NCBI RefSeq assembly: GCF_000826065.2
Contig: NZ_LN623543.1
Span: forward strand, 100,143 to 164,142
DNA: 64,000 nt
Reading direction: 5' to 3'
Source of the DNA: Tessaracoccus massiliensis
GTDB lineage: Bacteria; Actinomycetota; Actinomycetes; Propionibacteriales; Propionibacteriaceae
The notes beneath the pieces were generated by a model. That model saw only the letters and a program-made list of their open reading frames with translations, was not told where the DNA came from and searched no databases. The position numbers were made by a program, and so were the translations under genes. Shown piece by piece: positions 41,564 to 51,192 of this stretch (within the stretch, counting starts at the first letter, position 1; every line of letters starts with the position of its first letter).

Positions 41564-41569
41564 TAGGGT
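41564..41569 (+). promoter_or_regulatory. -10 element of a probable leaderless promoter (RNase J gene)
   Basis: TAGGGT 8 bases before the ATG at 41578; no ribosome site. Confidence 0.5.
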
Positions 41570-41577
41570 TGGTTCCC

Positions 41578-43254
41578 ATGAGTGAAGTGAAGACACCCCC
41601 CAAGCTCGCCCCGGGCACCCTGCGCGTGATCCCACTGGGAGGGCTCCGCGATGTGGGCCGGAACATGACGGCCTTCGAGATCGACGGGCAGATCGCCATC
41701 GTCGACTGCGGCGTGCTCTTCCCCGAGGACGATCACCCTGGCGTGGACCTGATCCTCCCCGGCCTCGACTACCTCAACAACCGCCTCGACGACATCGTGG
41801 CGCTGGTGCTGACGCACGGGCATGAGGACCACATCGGCGCGGTGCCCTACCTCCTCAAGCGACGCAACGACATCCCCGTCTACGGATCCCGGCTGACCCT
41901 GGCCTTCCTGGCCGCGAAGCTGCGCGAGCACCGCATCCGCGAGTTCGAACTCGATGCGGTGGAGGAGGGTGACATCCTCGAGATCGGCAACTACGAGTTC
42001 GAGTTCCTCGCCGTCAACCACTCCATCCCCGATGCGCTGGCCGTGTTCATCCGCACCAAGGGTGGCACCGTCCTGCACACCGGCGACTTTAAGATGGACC
42101 AGCTGCCGCTCGACGGCCGCATCACCGACCTGCGCGGCTTCGCCCGCCTGGGCGAGGAGGGCGTCGATCTGTTCCTGGTGGACTCCACCAACGCAGAGAC
42201 GCCCGGCTTCACCACCCACGAGAAGGACCTCGAGCCCGCCATCCAGCGCGTCTTCGAAAGCGCGAAGGGCAAGCTGATCGTGGCCAGCTTCGCCTCGCAC
42301 GTGCACCGCATCCAGCAGATCATGGACATGGCGGTCAAGCACGACCGCAAGGTGGTCTACGTGGGCCGCTCCATGGTGCGCAACATGTCGACGGCCCGTG
42401 ACCTGGGGTACCTGAAGGTGCCGGCCGGGACGCTCATCGAGATGAAGGAGATCGACAGGTACCCCGACGACAAGGTGGTCATCGTCTCCACCGGGTCACA
42501 GGGTGAGCCCCTCGCCGCGCTGAGCCGCATCGCCAACCGCGACCACCCCGTCGTCGAGGTGGGCCCGGGCGACACCGTGCTGCTGGCCAGCTCCCTCATC
42601 CCCGGCAACGAGAACTCCGTCTACCGCGTCATCAACGGCCTGGTGAAGCTCGGCGCCACCGTGGTGCACAAGGGCAACGCGTTGGTGCACGTCTCCGGCC
42701 ACGCCTCGGCGGGCGAGTTGCTCTACTGCTACAACATCCTGCGGCCGAAGAACGTCATGCCCGTGCACGGCGAGGTGCGCCACCTCGTCGCCAACGGCGC
42801 GCTGGCCGAGTCCACCGGGGTCCCGAAGGACAACGTGCTGGTGATCGGCGACGGCGATGTCGTCGACCTGAAGAACGGCAAGGCCAAGCACGTGGGCTCC
42901 GTGGACGCCAGCTACATCTTCGTCGACGGCTCGACGGTGGGTGACATCTCCGAATCGATCATGGACCGCCGCATCCTGGGCGAGGAGGGCTTCGTCTCCG
43001 TGATCACGGTGGTCGACCTGCACAACCGCACGATCGTCTCCGGCCCGGAGATCCAGTTCCGTGGACTGGCCGAGGATCTCAGCGCGTTCGACGAGGCCCG
43101 TGGCCGCGTTGAGGAGGCGCTGCAGGAGGCCATGCGCGACGGCGTCAACGACACGCAGCGCCTGCAGCAGGTCACGAGGCGGGCGGTGGGGCAGTGGGTC
43201 TCGCGCCGGCTGCGGCGTCGCCCGATGATCGTGCCCGTCGTGGTGACTACCTGA
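41578..43254 (+). CDS. rnj: Ribonuclease J
   Basis: Metallo-beta-lactamase/beta-CASP ribonuclease with 5'-exo and endo activity in rRNA maturation and mRNA decay. The 558-aa protein has THGHEDHIGA (zinc ligands), HTGDFKMDQ, FASHVHRIQQ, STGSQGEP and VSGHASAGE, and the C-terminal domain with a basic end. The ATG at 41578 is supported by the leaderless -10; the frame's upstream extension would run into the divergent promoter. Confidence 0.95.
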   Translation: MSEVKTPPKLAPGTLRVIPLGGLRDVGRNMTAFEIDGQIAIVDCGVLFPEDDHPGVDLILPGLDYLNNRLDDIVALVLTHGHEDHIGAVPYLLKRRNDIPVYGSRLTLAFLAAKLREHRIREFELDAVEEGDILEIGNYEFEFLAVNHSIPDALAVFIRTKGGTVLHTGDFKMDQLPLDGRITDLRGFARLGEEGVDLFLVDSTNAETPGFTTHEKDLEPAIQRVFESAKGKLIVASFASHVHRIQQIMDMAVKHDRKVVYVGRSMVRNMSTARDLGYLKVPAGTLIEMKEIDRYPDDKVVIVSTGSQGEPLAALSRIANRDHPVVEVGPGDTVLLASSLIPGNENSVYRVINGLVKLGATVVHKGNALVHVSGHASAGELLYCYNILRPKNVMPVHGEVRHLVANGALAESTGVPKDNVLVIGDGDVVDLKNGKAKHVGSVDASYIFVDGSTVGDISESIMDRRILGEEGFVSVITVVDLHNRTIVSGPEIQFRGLAEDLSAFDEARGRVEEALQEAMRDGVNDTQRLQQVTRRAVGQWVSRRLRRRPMIVPVVVTT

Positions 43255-43267
43255 TCAACGGGTCAGT

Positions 43268-43296
43268 TTGACCAGGTGGGGCCGAGGACGTACAGT
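43268..43296 (+). promoter_or_regulatory. rplU-rpmA promoter
   Basis: TTGACC (43268-43273), an exact 17-bp spacer and TACAGT (43291-43296): the best -35/-10 pair in the window. Transcription would start near 43303, leaving a leader of about 78 nt before rplU. Confidence 0.75.
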
Positions 43297-43380
43297 GGTC
43301 CATCGGTGCTTTGCCCCCTGGCAATCGTCGGGATGGGCACCCAGAACTTTCTATCAAAGAACCAAGAAGGTAGGTCAGTC

Positions 43381-43689
43381 GTGTACGCGATCGTGCGCAA
43401 CGGTGGTCGGCAGCACAAGGTTGCTGTCGGCGACGTCCTGGACATCGATCTGGTGTCCGAAGAGGTCGGCGGTACCGTCACCCTGCAGCCGCTGCTGCTG
43501 GTCGACGGCGACAAGATCACCTCTGATGCCAAGTCCCTCGGCAACGTGTCCGTCACGGCCGAGGTGGTTGGCGAGTCCAAGGGTCCGAAGATCCGGATCA
43601 TGAAGTACAAGAACAAGACCGGTTACAAGAAGCGCCAGGGTCACCGCCAGCGGTACACCCAGGTCAAGGTCACCGATATCAAGGCCTGA
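43381..43689 (+). CDS. rplU: 50S ribosomal protein L21 (bL21)
   Basis: Large-subunit protein, 102 aa, starting [14 protein letters not shown] from a GTG with AAGGTAGG upstream. Conserved C-terminal block [17 protein letters not shown]. The frame is open upstream, but that part covers the promoter and leader. It is 11 bp from rpmA. Confidence 0.98.
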   Translation: MYAIVRNGGRQHKVAVGDVLDIDLVSEEVGGTVTLQPLLLVDGDKITSDAKSLGNVSVTAEVVGESKGPKIRIMKYKNKTGYKKRQGHRQRYTQVKVTDIKA

Positions 43690-43700
43690 GGAGACTAGAG

Positions 43701-43952
43701 ATGGCAACTAAGAAGGGCGCGTCTTCTACGCGCAACGGTCGTGACTCCAACGCTCAGCGCCTCGGCGTGAAGCGCTTCGGCGGTCAGGTCGTCGGTGCTG
43801 GCGAGATTCTCGTTCGTCAGCGCGGCACCTACTTCCACCCCGGCGACGGCGTGGGCCGTGGCTCCGATGACACCCTGTTCGCCCTCGTCCCGGGCGAGGT
43901 CGAGTTCGGCGTGAAGCGCGGTCGTCGCGTGGTCAACGTCGTCACTGCCTGA
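43701..43952 (+). CDS. rpmA: 50S ribosomal protein L27 (bL27)
   Basis: Peptidyl-transferase-region protein, 83 aa. It starts [16 protein letters not shown] directly, without the N-terminal leader peptide that Firmicutes cleave off, and carries [15 protein letters not shown]. Part of rplU-rpmA, ending at a terminator before obgE. Confidence 0.98.
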   Translation: MATKKGASSTRNGRDSNAQRLGVKRFGGQVVGAGEILVRQRGTYFHPGDGVGRGSDDTLFALVPGEVEFGVKRGRRVVNVVTA

Positions 43953-43972
43953 TTCAGGTACTGACACTTTCG

Positions 43973-44005
43973 AGAACGGCCCTCCGGGGCCGTTCTTGCT
44001 ATTTT
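43973..44005 (+). terminator. Rho-independent terminator after rpmA
   Basis: A 10-bp stem (43973-43982 and 43987-43996), loop TCCG, then a T-rich stretch ending ATTTT. It separates rplU-rpmA from obgE. Confidence 0.85.
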
Positions 44006-44007
44006 CT

Positions 44008-44025
44008 GGACAGGGAGCACTGTCC
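44008..44025 (+). promoter_or_regulatory. Palindrome upstream of obgE
   Basis: GGACAG-N6-CTGTCC, a perfect 6-bp dyad 22 bp before the obgE start, just after a possible -10 (TATTTT, about 44000-44005). It could be an operator or a short leader hairpin; nothing in the sequence decides. Confidence 0.3.
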
Positions 44026-44047
44026 GCCCAACTGATTGGAGCCCATC

Positions 44048-45544
44048 GTGGCTATTCCCTCCTTCGTCGACCGGGTCAAGTTCACTGTGCAGGCCGGCAA
44101 CGGCGGGCACGGCTGCGCGTCGGTCCACCGTGAGAAGTTCAAGCCCCTCGGCGGCCCCGACGGCGGTAACGGCGGCGACGGCGGCTCGGTGATCTTCCGC
44201 GTCGACGACTCGCTGTCGACCCTGGTGGACTACCACCGCCAGTCGCTGCGCAAGGCCTCCAACGGCGAACCCGGCCGCGGCGACAACCAGCACGGCGCCA
44301 AGGCGGACCACATCGTGCTCGACGTGCCCAGCGGCACCATCGTCACCGATGCGGAGACCGGTGAGGTGCTCGCGGATCTGACGGAGCCCGGCGCCGAATA
44401 CGTGGTGGTCCAGGGCGGCAAGGGTGGCCTCGGCAATGCTGCGCTGGCCAACGCGGCGCGCAAGGCGCCCGGCTTCGCGCTGCTGGGGGAGGAGGGCGAG
44501 TCCCGCCTCGTCCAGCTTGAACTCAAGGTGGTCGCCGACGTCGGCCTGGTGGGTTTCCCCTCCGCAGGCAAGTCGTCGCTGATCGCGGCGATCTCGCGTG
44601 CCAGGCCCAAGGTGGCCGATTATCCGTTCACCACCCTGGTGCCGAACCTCGGGGTCGTCGTGGCGGGCGAGGTCACCTACACCGTGGCCGACGTGCCCGG
44701 CCTGATCGAGGGCGCCTCGGAGGGGCGGGGGCTCGGCTTCGACTTCCTGCGCCACATCGAGCGCTGTCAGGCGATCGTGCACGTCATCGACCTGGGCACC
44801 TATGAGCCCGGCCGCGACCCGATCACCGACCTCGAGGTCATCGAGGGCGAACTGGCCGCCCATGGCGGTCTGGAGGACCGGGAGCGGCTCATCGCGCTGA
44901 ACAAGATGGACCTTCCCGACGCCCCGGATCTCGCGGAGATCTCCCGCCCGGAGTTGGAGAAGCTCGGACTGCCCATCTTCGAGATCTCCACCAAGACGGG
45001 GGAGGGCCTCAACGCGCTGAAGTTCAAGATGGCCGAGATCGTCGCGGCGCGCCGCGCCGCACTGCCGGAGCCCGCACCCAAGCAGGTACTGCGCCCCGAG
45101 CCTGTCGCCAGGCGCCGCGGTCCCGTGGAGGAGTTCACCATCGCGAAGAAGGGCGACGGGGACGGGGGCTTCGTCTGGCGCGTCCGCGGCGACAAGCCCG
45201 AGCGCTGGATCCGCCAGACCGATTTCAACAACGCCGAGGCCGTCGGCTACCTCGCGGACCGACTCAACCGCCTGGGCGTGGAGAACAAGCTGCTCGAGAT
45301 GGGGGCGGAGGCCGGCGACGCGGTGGCGATCGGCAGTGGCGACAACCCCGTCGTGTTCGACTTCGCACCCCAGATCGACATCGGCGCCGAGAGCCTCGGC
45401 CGCCGCGGCGAGGACCTGAGGCTGGAGAGCGAGCGTCCCTCGGTCACCAGGCGCCGCAAGCTCGATGCGGAGTACCATGCCGCCAAGGCGAGCGTCGATT
45501 ACGCCGTCACAGGTTTGGATCACGAGGGCGAGGATGACCATTAG
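44048..45544 (+). CDS. obgE: GTPase Obg/CgtA
   Basis: Essential GTPase in 50S assembly and stress control. It has 498 aa: the glycine-rich Obg fold (about 1-158; [14 protein letters not shown]), the G domain (about 160-340; [26 protein letters not shown]) and a C-terminal OCT domain (about 355-440) followed by an acidic tail. GTG 44048 has GGAG 7 bases upstream; the TTG 12 bases earlier overlaps that ribosome site and is rejected. Its end overlaps proB by 11 bases. Confidence 0.96.
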   Translation: MAIPSFVDRVKFTVQAGNGGHGCASVHREKFKPLGGPDGGNGGDGGSVIFRVDDSLSTLVDYHRQSLRKASNGEPGRGDNQHGAKADHIVLDVPSGTIVTDAETGEVLADLTEPGAEYVVVQGGKGGLGNAALANAARKAPGFALLGEEGESRLVQLELKVVADVGLVGFPSAGKSSLIAAISRARPKVADYPFTTLVPNLGVVVAGEVTYTVADVPGLIEGASEGRGLGFDFLRHIERCQAIVHVIDLGTYEPGRDPITDLEVIEGELAAHGGLEDRERLIALNKMDLPDAPDLAEISRPELEKLGLPIFEISTKTGEGLNALKFKMAEIVAARRAALPEPAPKQVLRPEPVARRRGPVEEFTIAKKGDGDGGFVWRVRGDKPERWIRQTDFNNAEAVGYLADRLNRLGVENKLLEMGAEAGDAVAIGSGDNPVVFDFAPQIDIGAESLGRRGEDLRLESERPSVTRRRKLDAEYHAAKASVDYAVTGLDHEGEDDH

Positions 45545-46634
45545 GACCGCTGTCACCCAGGCCAAGCGCGTCGTCGTCAAGGTGGGGTCCTCGTCGCTGA
45601 CCCTGCCGGACGGGCATCTCGACGTTGAGCGGATCTCCCGCCTCGCCGGGGAGTTGTCCCGGCTGCACATCAGCGGCGCGAGGGTGGTGCTGGTCACCTC
45701 CGGCGCCATCGCCGCCGCACTGGCACCCTTGGGGCTGCGCCGCCGCCCGCGCGACCTGGAGACGCAGCAGGCCGCCGCGGCCGTCGGCATGGGGCTGTTG
45801 ATCCGGCACTACGCCGATGCCTTCGCCGAGCATGGCGTTCGCGTGGCGCAGCTGCTGCTGACGGTGGAGGACGTGCTGCGGCCCCGCACCTATCGCAACG
45901 CGCTCAACACCATCTCCCGGCTGTTCAGGCTCGACGTGATCCCCATCATCAACGAGAACGACACCGTTGCCACCCACGAGATCCGCTTCGGCGACAATGA
46001 CCGGCTCGCCGCCCTGGTGGCCCACCTGGTGCGCGCCGACGCACTGTTCCTCTTCAGCGACGTGGACGGGCTCTACACCGCGCACCCCGATACCCCCGGC
46101 GCCGAGAAGCTCGACGTGGTCGACGACATCGCGGAGTTGAACGTCGACACCTCCCGGGTGGGCTCGAGAGTGGGCACCGGGGGGATGCAGACCAAGCTCC
46201 AGGCCGCGGACATAGCGACGCAGGCCGGGGTCAGCGTCGTGCTGGGGCACGCAGACGACCTCGCCCCCGCCCTGGCCGGCGAGGCGGTGGGCACATACTT
46301 CCCGGCGCGTAAGAAGCGTCGGCCCCGCCGGCTGCTGTGGCTGGCGTTCGCCGCTGAACCACGCGGCTGGCTCCATGTCGACGACGGCGCCCGCCGCGCG
46401 CTCCTCGACCAGAAGGCCTCGCTGCTGGCCGCGGGGGTGCGCGAGGTGCGCGGCACGTTCGCCGAGGGGGAGCCGGTGGAGATCATCGGCCCCGACGGCG
46501 AGCCGTTGGGCCGCGGCTTCGTCGGCTACTCCAGCAACGAACTGCTCGCCGAGGCCGGGCACTCCAGTGCCGAGCCCGGGCACCGGAACCAGCGGCCCGT
46601 CGTGCACCGCGACGCGCTCATCCTGACGGACTGA
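45534..46634 (+). CDS. proB: Glutamate 5-kinase
   Basis: First enzyme of proline synthesis, making gamma-glutamyl phosphate. The 366-aa protein has the amino-acid-kinase domain ([40 protein letters not shown]) and a C-terminal PUA domain (about 275-360). The start overlaps the end of obgE, so translation is coupled. proA is two genes downstream, and a PQ-loop gene separates them. Confidence 0.95.
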   Translation: MTIRTAVTQAKRVVVKVGSSSLTLPDGHLDVERISRLAGELSRLHISGARVVLVTSGAIAAALAPLGLRRRPRDLETQQAAAAVGMGLLIRHYADAFAEHGVRVAQLLLTVEDVLRPRTYRNALNTISRLFRLDVIPIINENDTVATHEIRFGDNDRLAALVAHLVRADALFLFSDVDGLYTAHPDTPGAEKLDVVDDIAELNVDTSRVGSRVGTGGMQTKLQAADIATQAGVSVVLGHADDLAPALAGEAVGTYFPARKKRRPRRLLWLAFAAEPRGWLHVDDGARRALLDQKASLLAAGVREVRGTFAEGEPVEIIGPDGEPLGRGFVGYSSNELLAEAGHSSAEPGHRNQRPVVHRDALILTD

Positions 46635-46653
46635 TGAAGGAGAGGAAGACTGC

Positions 46654-47262
46654 ATGATCGAGGCCTTCGGCTGGGTGGCCGCCGCACTGGGCGTCGCCTC
46701 CTCCCTCCCACAACTGGTGCGCATCCTGCGCTCCGGCACGAGCGCCGGCGTCTCGCTGACCCTCTGGCAGCTGATGACCGCCAGCACCGCTGCCTGGGCC
46801 GTGCACGGCTTCCTCGCGCGGGCGCCGCAGATGCAGGTGCCCAATATCCTGCTCACCATCTCCGGCCTGGCGATCGTCGTGTTCGTGCTGCGGGACCGCG
46901 GGCAGCGGATCCTGCCGCACCTGATCATGCCCCTGGCGGTCGCGCTGGCCCTGTCGGGGCTGAACCTGTGGCTCGGGCCCGTCTTCTTCGGCTTCGCCGT
47001 GGCGGTGCCCCAACTCGTGGGCCAGTTCGCGCAGTTGCGGGATCTCATCACCGCGCCGGACGTCGAGGGGGTCTCAGGTGGGTATCTGGGGATCCTGCTG
47101 CTGGTCCAGTCGATGTGGTTCGGGTTCGGGCTGTTCAAGCCGGACTGGGCGCTGATCATCTGCGCGGGCGGCATGACCGTCTTCTGCATCGCCAACCTCG
47201 CGGTGTACCTGATCCGACGTGCTCGGGCCCGCTCGGGCAGGGGCGTGGTCGCCGCCTCCTGA
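46654..47262 (+). CDS. PQ-loop repeat / SWEET-like membrane protein
   Basis: Hydrophobic 202-aa protein with about seven transmembrane segments arranged as two PQ-loop units: [20 protein letters not shown] (near residue 17) and [12 protein letters not shown] with EGVSGGYL (near residue 120). Family members include SemiSWEET and SWEET sugar transporters and lysosomal amino-acid exporters, so a transport role is likely but the substrate is unknown. Its place between proB and proA hints at proline or osmolyte handling, which is inference only. Confidence 0.75.
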   Translation: MIEAFGWVAAALGVASSLPQLVRILRSGTSAGVSLTLWQLMTASTAAWAVHGFLARAPQMQVPNILLTISGLAIVVFVLRDRGQRILPHLIMPLAVALALSGLNLWLGPVFFGFAVAVPQLVGQFAQLRDLITAPDVEGVSGGYLGILLLVQSMWFGFGLFKPDWALIICAGGMTVFCIANLAVYLIRRARARSGRGVVAAS

Positions 47263-47278
47263 GCGCCGGTGGGTGTCC

Positions 47279-47284
47279 TACACT
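47279..47284 (+). promoter_or_regulatory. -10 element of a probable leaderless promoter (proA)
   Basis: TACACT 6 bases before the proA ATG; no ribosome site. Confidence 0.5.
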
Positions 47285-47290
47285 CTCGGC

Positions 47291-48532
47291 ATGGAATTTC
47301 GTGATCAGGCCATCGCCGCACGCAGCGCAGCCGTCGAGTTGGCCACGTTGACCCGCGCCCAGAAGGACAAGGCGCTCCACTCGATGGCCGACGCCCTGGC
47401 CGCCGCAGAGGCGGACCTGCTGGCGGCCAACGAGAAGGACGTGGACGCGGCCCGCGACGCAGGCACCGAGGAGTCCATCGTCGACCGCCTCGTCCTCACC
47501 CCGGCGCGCATCGGGGGCATGGTGCAGGGACTGCGCGACCTCGCCGCGTTGCCTGACCCCGTCGGCGACGTGGTGCGGGGCTGGAAGCTGCCCAACGGGG
47601 TGTCCGTGCGCCAGGTGCGGGTGCCGTTCGGCGTGGTGGGGATCATCTACGAGGCCCGCCCCAACGTCACCGCCGATGCGGCGGGCATCTGCCTGAAGTC
47701 CGGCAACGCCGCGCTGCTGCGCGGCTCATCGTCGGCCCTCAACACGAACCGCGTCACCATCGAGGCACTGCGCCAGGGCCTGACCGACGCCGGGGTGACC
47801 CCGGATGCGGTCCACCTCATCGAGGGAGGACGCGAGGTGACGGCAGATCTGATGCGCGCCCGCGGACTGGTCGACGTGCTGATCCCGCGCGGCGGCGCCG
47901 GCCTCATCCAGGCCGTCGTCGACGGATCCACCGTCCCCGTGATCGAGACCGGCACCGGCAACTGCCACATCTTCGTGGACGAGGATGCCGACATCGACCA
48001 GGCACTGGCCATCCTGACCAACGCCAAGACGCAGCGCCCCAGCGTGTGCAACGCGGCCGAGACCCTCCTGGTGCACAGGGGCATCGCCGACGAGTTCCTG
48101 CCGAGGGCCCTCCAGGCGCTGGCAGGCGCCGATGTGACCGTGCACGGCGACGAGGCCACCCGGGCCTACTCGGCCGACGTGGTGGCAGCAGCGGAAGACG
48201 AGTACGACGCCGAGTACCTCACCCTCGACCTGGCCGCCAAGGTGGTCGACTCCCTCGACGAGGCCCTCGACCACATCCGGGCGCACACGACCGGCCACTC
48301 CGAGACCATCGTGACCCGCTCGCGCTCCTCGGCGGAGCGCTTCACCGCGGAGGTCGATGCGGCCGCCGTGCTCGTCAACGCCTCGAGCCGCTTCGTGGAC
48401 GGCGGCGAGTTCGGTTTCGGCGCCGAGATCGGCATCTCCACCCAGAAGCTGCACGCCCGCGGCCCCATGGGACTGCCTGAGATGACCAGCTCCAAGTACG
48501 TCATCGAGGGTTCCGGCCAGGTCCGCGCCTGA
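47291..48532 (+). CDS. proA: Gamma-glutamyl phosphate reductase
   Basis: Second enzyme of proline synthesis, producing glutamate 5-semialdehyde with NADPH. The 413-aa aldehyde-dehydrogenase-fold protein has [28 protein letters not shown] and the catalytic cysteine in [16 protein letters not shown] 47291 is preferred because of the TACACT hexamer. With putA in the same window, both synthesis and breakdown of proline are encoded. Confidence 0.96.
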   Translation: MEFRDQAIAARSAAVELATLTRAQKDKALHSMADALAAAEADLLAANEKDVDAARDAGTEESIVDRLVLTPARIGGMVQGLRDLAALPDPVGDVVRGWKLPNGVSVRQVRVPFGVVGIIYEARPNVTADAAGICLKSGNAALLRGSSSALNTNRVTIEALRQGLTDAGVTPDAVHLIEGGREVTADLMRARGLVDVLIPRGGAGLIQAVVDGSTVPVIETGTGNCHIFVDEDADIDQALAILTNAKTQRPSVCNAAETLLVHRGIADEFLPRALQALAGADVTVHGDEATRAYSADVVAAAEDEYDAEYLTLDLAAKVVDSLDEALDHIRAHTTGHSETIVTRSRSSAERFTAEVDAAAVLVNASSRFVDGGEFGFGAEIGISTQKLHARGPMGLPEMTSSKYVIEGSGQVRA

Positions 48533-48561
48533 TCACGGACCCCCACCGCCCAACTGATTGC

Positions 48562-48567
48562 TAGGAT
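48562..48567 (+). promoter_or_regulatory. -10 element of a probable leaderless promoter (45-aa gene, nadD, rsfS)
   Basis: TAGGAT 8 bases before the ATG at 48576. Confidence 0.5.
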
Positions 48568-48575
48568 CGCGTGCC

Positions 48576-48713
48576 ATGAACCTTCTTCTGGAGACCGTAG
48601 CTGAAGCCCCCCTCGTGCCGAGCTGGGTCATGGGCGCCATCGTGCTGGTGATTCTGGTGGGCGTCGTGGCCTGGATCATCGGCTTCGGCTCCGGCCGCCC
48701 CAACACGCGGTGA
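48576..48713 (+). CDS. 45-aa single-pass membrane peptide upstream of nadD
   Basis: Small gene starting [17 protein letters not shown], with one strong hydrophobic helix (about 17-37, [19 protein letters not shown]) and a polar tail GSGRPNTR. A leaderless -10 precedes it, and its stop overlaps the nadD GTG as GTGA, which argues that it is translated and coupled to nadD. Function unknown; similar short hydrophobic genes between proA and nadD should be sought in relatives. Confidence 0.65.
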   Translation: MNLLLETVAEAPLVPSWVMGAIVLVILVGVVAWIIGFGSGRPNTR

Positions 48714-49378
48714 CCTCCACCGAGCTCGGGGAAGCCCGGCTGGAGCGCCCCGGGCGCTGGCGCCTGGGCGTGATGGGCGGCACCTTCGACCCCATCCACC
48801 ACGGACACCTCGTGGCCGCCTCGGAGGTGGCCGCGAAGTTCCAGCTCGACGAGGTGGTGTTCGTGCCCACCGGCGTGCCGTGGCAGAAGCGGCACCGGCA
48901 GGTCTCGCTGGCCGAGGACCGGTACCTCATGACGGTCATCGCCACCGCCTCCAACCCCCGATTCTCCGTCTCGCGGGTCGACATCGACCGCCCGGGCGAC
49001 ACCTACACCGTAGACACCCTGCGCGACCTGCGGGCCGAGCGGGGCGAGAACACCGACCTGTTCTTCATCTCCGGCGCGGATGCCGTGCGTCAGATCCTGA
49101 CGTGGCGCGGCGCCGAGCAGCTCTTCGACCTGGCCCACTTCGTCGGGGTGACCAGGCCGGGGGTGCCCATGACGCAGGACGACCTCAAGCACCTGCCCGA
49201 AGGGGCCGTGACGCTCATTGAGGTGCCGGCCCTGGCGATCTCGTCGACGGACTGCCGCGACCGCGTCCGTGCCCAGCAACCCATCTGGTACCTGGTGCCT
49301 GACGGTATCGTGCAGTACATCGCCAAACGGGGCCTCTACCCGGCCCCAGAGACAGGAGTACCCGATGACACTGACTGA
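48710..49378 (+). CDS. nadD: Nicotinate-nucleotide adenylyltransferase
   Basis: Makes deamido-NAD from nicotinate mononucleotide and ATP. The 222-aa protein has the nucleotidyltransferase motif [15 protein letters not shown] and the C-terminal [10 protein letters not shown] (the ISST-x-R type). GTG start overlapping the preceding small gene by 4 bases; its end overlaps rsfS by 14. Confidence 0.95.
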   Translation: MTSTELGEARLERPGRWRLGVMGGTFDPIHHGHLVAASEVAAKFQLDEVVFVPTGVPWQKRHRQVSLAEDRYLMTVIATASNPRFSVSRVDIDRPGDTYTVDTLRDLRAERGENTDLFFISGADAVRQILTWRGAEQLFDLAHFVGVTRPGVPMTQDDLKHLPEGAVTLIEVPALAISSTDCRDRVRAQQPIWYLVPDGIVQYIAKRGLYPAPETGVPDDTD

Positions 49379-49751
49379 CGACGTTCTGGAGCCCGTGCGG
49401 ATCGCGGCGCAGGCGGCATCCGACAAGATGGGCCACAACATCGTCGCCTTCGACGTCTCGGAGCAACTCTCGATCACCGATGTCTTCCTCATCGCCTCCG
49501 CCGGCAACGAGCGCCAGGTGGGCGCCATCGTCGACGGCGTGGAGGAGGCGCTGCTGAAGACCGGCCGCAAGCCGGTGCGCCGCGAGGGTGACCGCGAGAA
49601 CCGCTGGGTGCTGCTCGACTACATCGACTTCGTGGTGCACGCCCAGCACACCGAGGAGCGACTGCTGTACAACCTGGAGCGGCTCTGGAAGGATTGCCCC
49701 CAGATCCCGCTCGACATCGAGCAGCCAGAGGAGGCTGCGGAGGAGCAGTGA
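49365..49751 (+). CDS. rsfS: Ribosomal silencing factor RsfS
   Basis: Binds L14 and blocks subunit joining in starvation. The 128-aa protein has [28 protein letters not shown] and the [15 protein letters not shown] block. The ATG at 49365 has AGGAG 7 bases upstream and lies inside the end of nadD, the usual nadD-rsfS pairing. Confidence 0.95.
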   Translation: MTLTDDVLEPVRIAAQAASDKMGHNIVAFDVSEQLSITDVFLIASAGNERQVGAIVDGVEEALLKTGRKPVRREGDRENRWVLLDYIDFVVHAQHTEERLLYNLERLWKDCPQIPLDIEQPEEAAEEQ

Positions 49752-50344
49752 GGATCACTCACGACACCCGGCTGGTCGTGCTGCGCCACGGCGAGACCGA
49801 TCACAACGCCCAGGGCCGGTTCCAGGGCCAGGCCGACATCCCGCTCAACGACAACGGCAGGCGCCAGGCCGAGGCCGCCCGTCGGCGCCTCGCCGGCAGG
49901 GAGTTCGCCGCCGTCTACACCTCACCGCTGGTGCGGGCCAGCGAGACGGCCAGGATCGTGCGGCCGGACGCCGAGCCGATCGAGGATCCGCGGCTGATGG
50001 AGATCAACGTCGGCTCCTGGGCGGGCCGGACGTGGGCCGAGGTGCACGCGCTGATGCCCGATTACGAGGCCAAGTACGCCGACGGCGTCGACTTCCGCCG
50101 CTCCCCGGAGGGCGAGACCCTCGCCGACGTGGTGGAGCGTGGGCGGCCGGCGTTGCTGGAGATCGCCGAGCGTCACGAGGACGCCACGGTGCTGATCGTG
50201 GCGCACGGACTGTTCCTCAACCGGGTGCTGCACTCGCTGCTCGGCGTCGAGGGCCGGGTGCTCGGCAGCATCGGCAACGCCCACCACTCCGAGCTGGGTT
50301 TCGCCCACGGCGCCTGGCGGCTGCTGGCCCACAACGTCGCCTGA
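49748..50344 (+). CDS. Histidine phosphatase (phosphoglycerate-mutase-like)
   Basis: Protein of 198 aa of the PGM/acid-phosphatase branch. It has LVVLRHGETDHN (phosphorylated histidine in RHG), TSPLVRASETA, the acid residue in LMEINVGSWAG and VLIVAHGLFLNRV. Actinobacterial genes after rsfS often encode such enzymes, some acting on phosphoglycolipid or sugar-phosphate substrates; the substrate cannot be told here. GTG start overlapping rsfS as GTGA. Confidence 0.88.
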   Translation: MRITHDTRLVVLRHGETDHNAQGRFQGQADIPLNDNGRRQAEAARRRLAGREFAAVYTSPLVRASETARIVRPDAEPIEDPRLMEINVGSWAGRTWAEVHALMPDYEAKYADGVDFRRSPEGETLADVVERGRPALLEIAERHEDATVLIVAHGLFLNRVLHSLLGVEGRVLGSIGNAHHSELGFAHGAWRLLAHNVA

Positions 50345-50404
50345 CGGCCGCAGAGTCTTCCTCATAGCTGGCTTCACAGTCCGGCTCTGGCGCTGTTCCT
50401 TGAG

Positions 50405-50436
50405 CGTCCGCCAGCGAGCTTGCGAGCCAGCGGACG
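50405..50436. terminator. Hairpin between the histidine phosphatase and hemQ genes
   Basis: CGTCCGC (50405-50411) pairs with GCGGACG (50430-50436), around a loop that holds two direct copies of GCGAGC. It lies between two convergent genes. The form (Cys/Gly-rich palindrome ending near GACGAAGGGCCC) resembles dispersed intergenic repeats of actinobacteria, but only one copy is recognised here. Confidence 0.5.
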
Positions 50437-50478
50437 ACGAAGGGCCCCCGCAGCCGGTTCAGCACTGACGTGCAGGGC

Positions 50479-51192
50479 TCAGATGCGCGGCTGGCGGTCG
50501 ATCCAGTCGCCCAGCGACACGCGCGGGCCGGTGAAGAACGGCGTCTCCTCGCGCACGTGGAGGCGCGCCTCGACACCGCGCTGGTGGCGCATCGCGTCGG
50601 TCAGACGGTGGAGTTCGTCGGCCTCGAAGGCCAGGATCCATTCGTAGTCGCCCAGCGCGAACGATGACAGCGTCGAGGCCACCACGTCGGGATACTGACG
50701 CCCGGCGATGCCGTGCTCCATCAGCATCTTCGAGCGGTGCTCCTCGTCGAGGTAGTACCAGTCGTAGCTGCGCACGAACGGGTAGACGGTGAGCCAGGGG
50801 CGCGGCGCGAAGCCCGCGAAGCAGCTGGGCACGTGCGCCCGGTTGAACTCAGACGGACGGTGCACGGCCACCACGGACCAGACCGGGGAGAGGTAGTCAC
50901 CCAGGGCGCTGCGCCGCAGCGCGTGGTACGCGGCCTGCAGCTTGTGCGGGTCGTCGGACAGCATCCACACCATGAGATCGGCATCCGCGCGGAACCCGCC
51001 CACATCGTAGAAGCCCCGCACGGTCACGCCGGTCTCGGTGATCTTCTGCTCGCATGACGTGAGGTCCACGTCTCCGGGCAGGGCACCGGCCAACTCGAAG
51101 ACCGAGTACATGGCGTACAGCGACTGCTGGTTGATGGCCTCGAGGTCGACGTCGGTGGCGTCGCGCTCGTCGCGGCCGGGGTGCTTGCTCAT
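50479..51192 (-). CDS. hemQ: Coproheme decarboxylase (HemQ, chlorite-dismutase-like)
   Basis: Last step of the coproporphyrin-dependent heme pathway: converts coproheme to heme b with peroxide. The 237-aa protein of the chlorite-dismutase fold has MYSVFEL near the N-terminus, VWMLSDDPHKLQAAYHALR and YPFVRSYDWYYL, the region of the catalytic tyrosine. The ATG at 51192 follows a short AGAAAGG and overlaps the cpfC stop by 4 bases. Its presence shows the Gram-positive heme route rather than the protoporphyrin route. Confidence 0.94.
   Translation of the reverse strand: MSKHPGRDERDATDVDLEAINQQSLYAMYSVFELAGALPGDVDLTSCEQKITETGVTVRGFYDVGGFRADADLMVWMLSDDPHKLQAAYHALRRSALGDYLSPVWSVVAVHRPSEFNRAHVPSCFAGFAPRPWLTVYPFVRSYDWYYLDEEHRSKMLMEHGIAGRQYPDVVASTLSSFALGDYEWILAFEADELHRLTDAMRHQRGVEARLHVREETPFFTGPRVSLGDWIDRQPRI

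Noticed and set aside
44024..48560. Shared 15-mer CCGCCCAACTGATTG before obgE (44024) and before the 45-aa gene (about 48546)
   Set aside because: In 64 kb of biased composition, a couple of exact 15-base matches are expected by chance, and the two copies lie in different positions relative to the starts.
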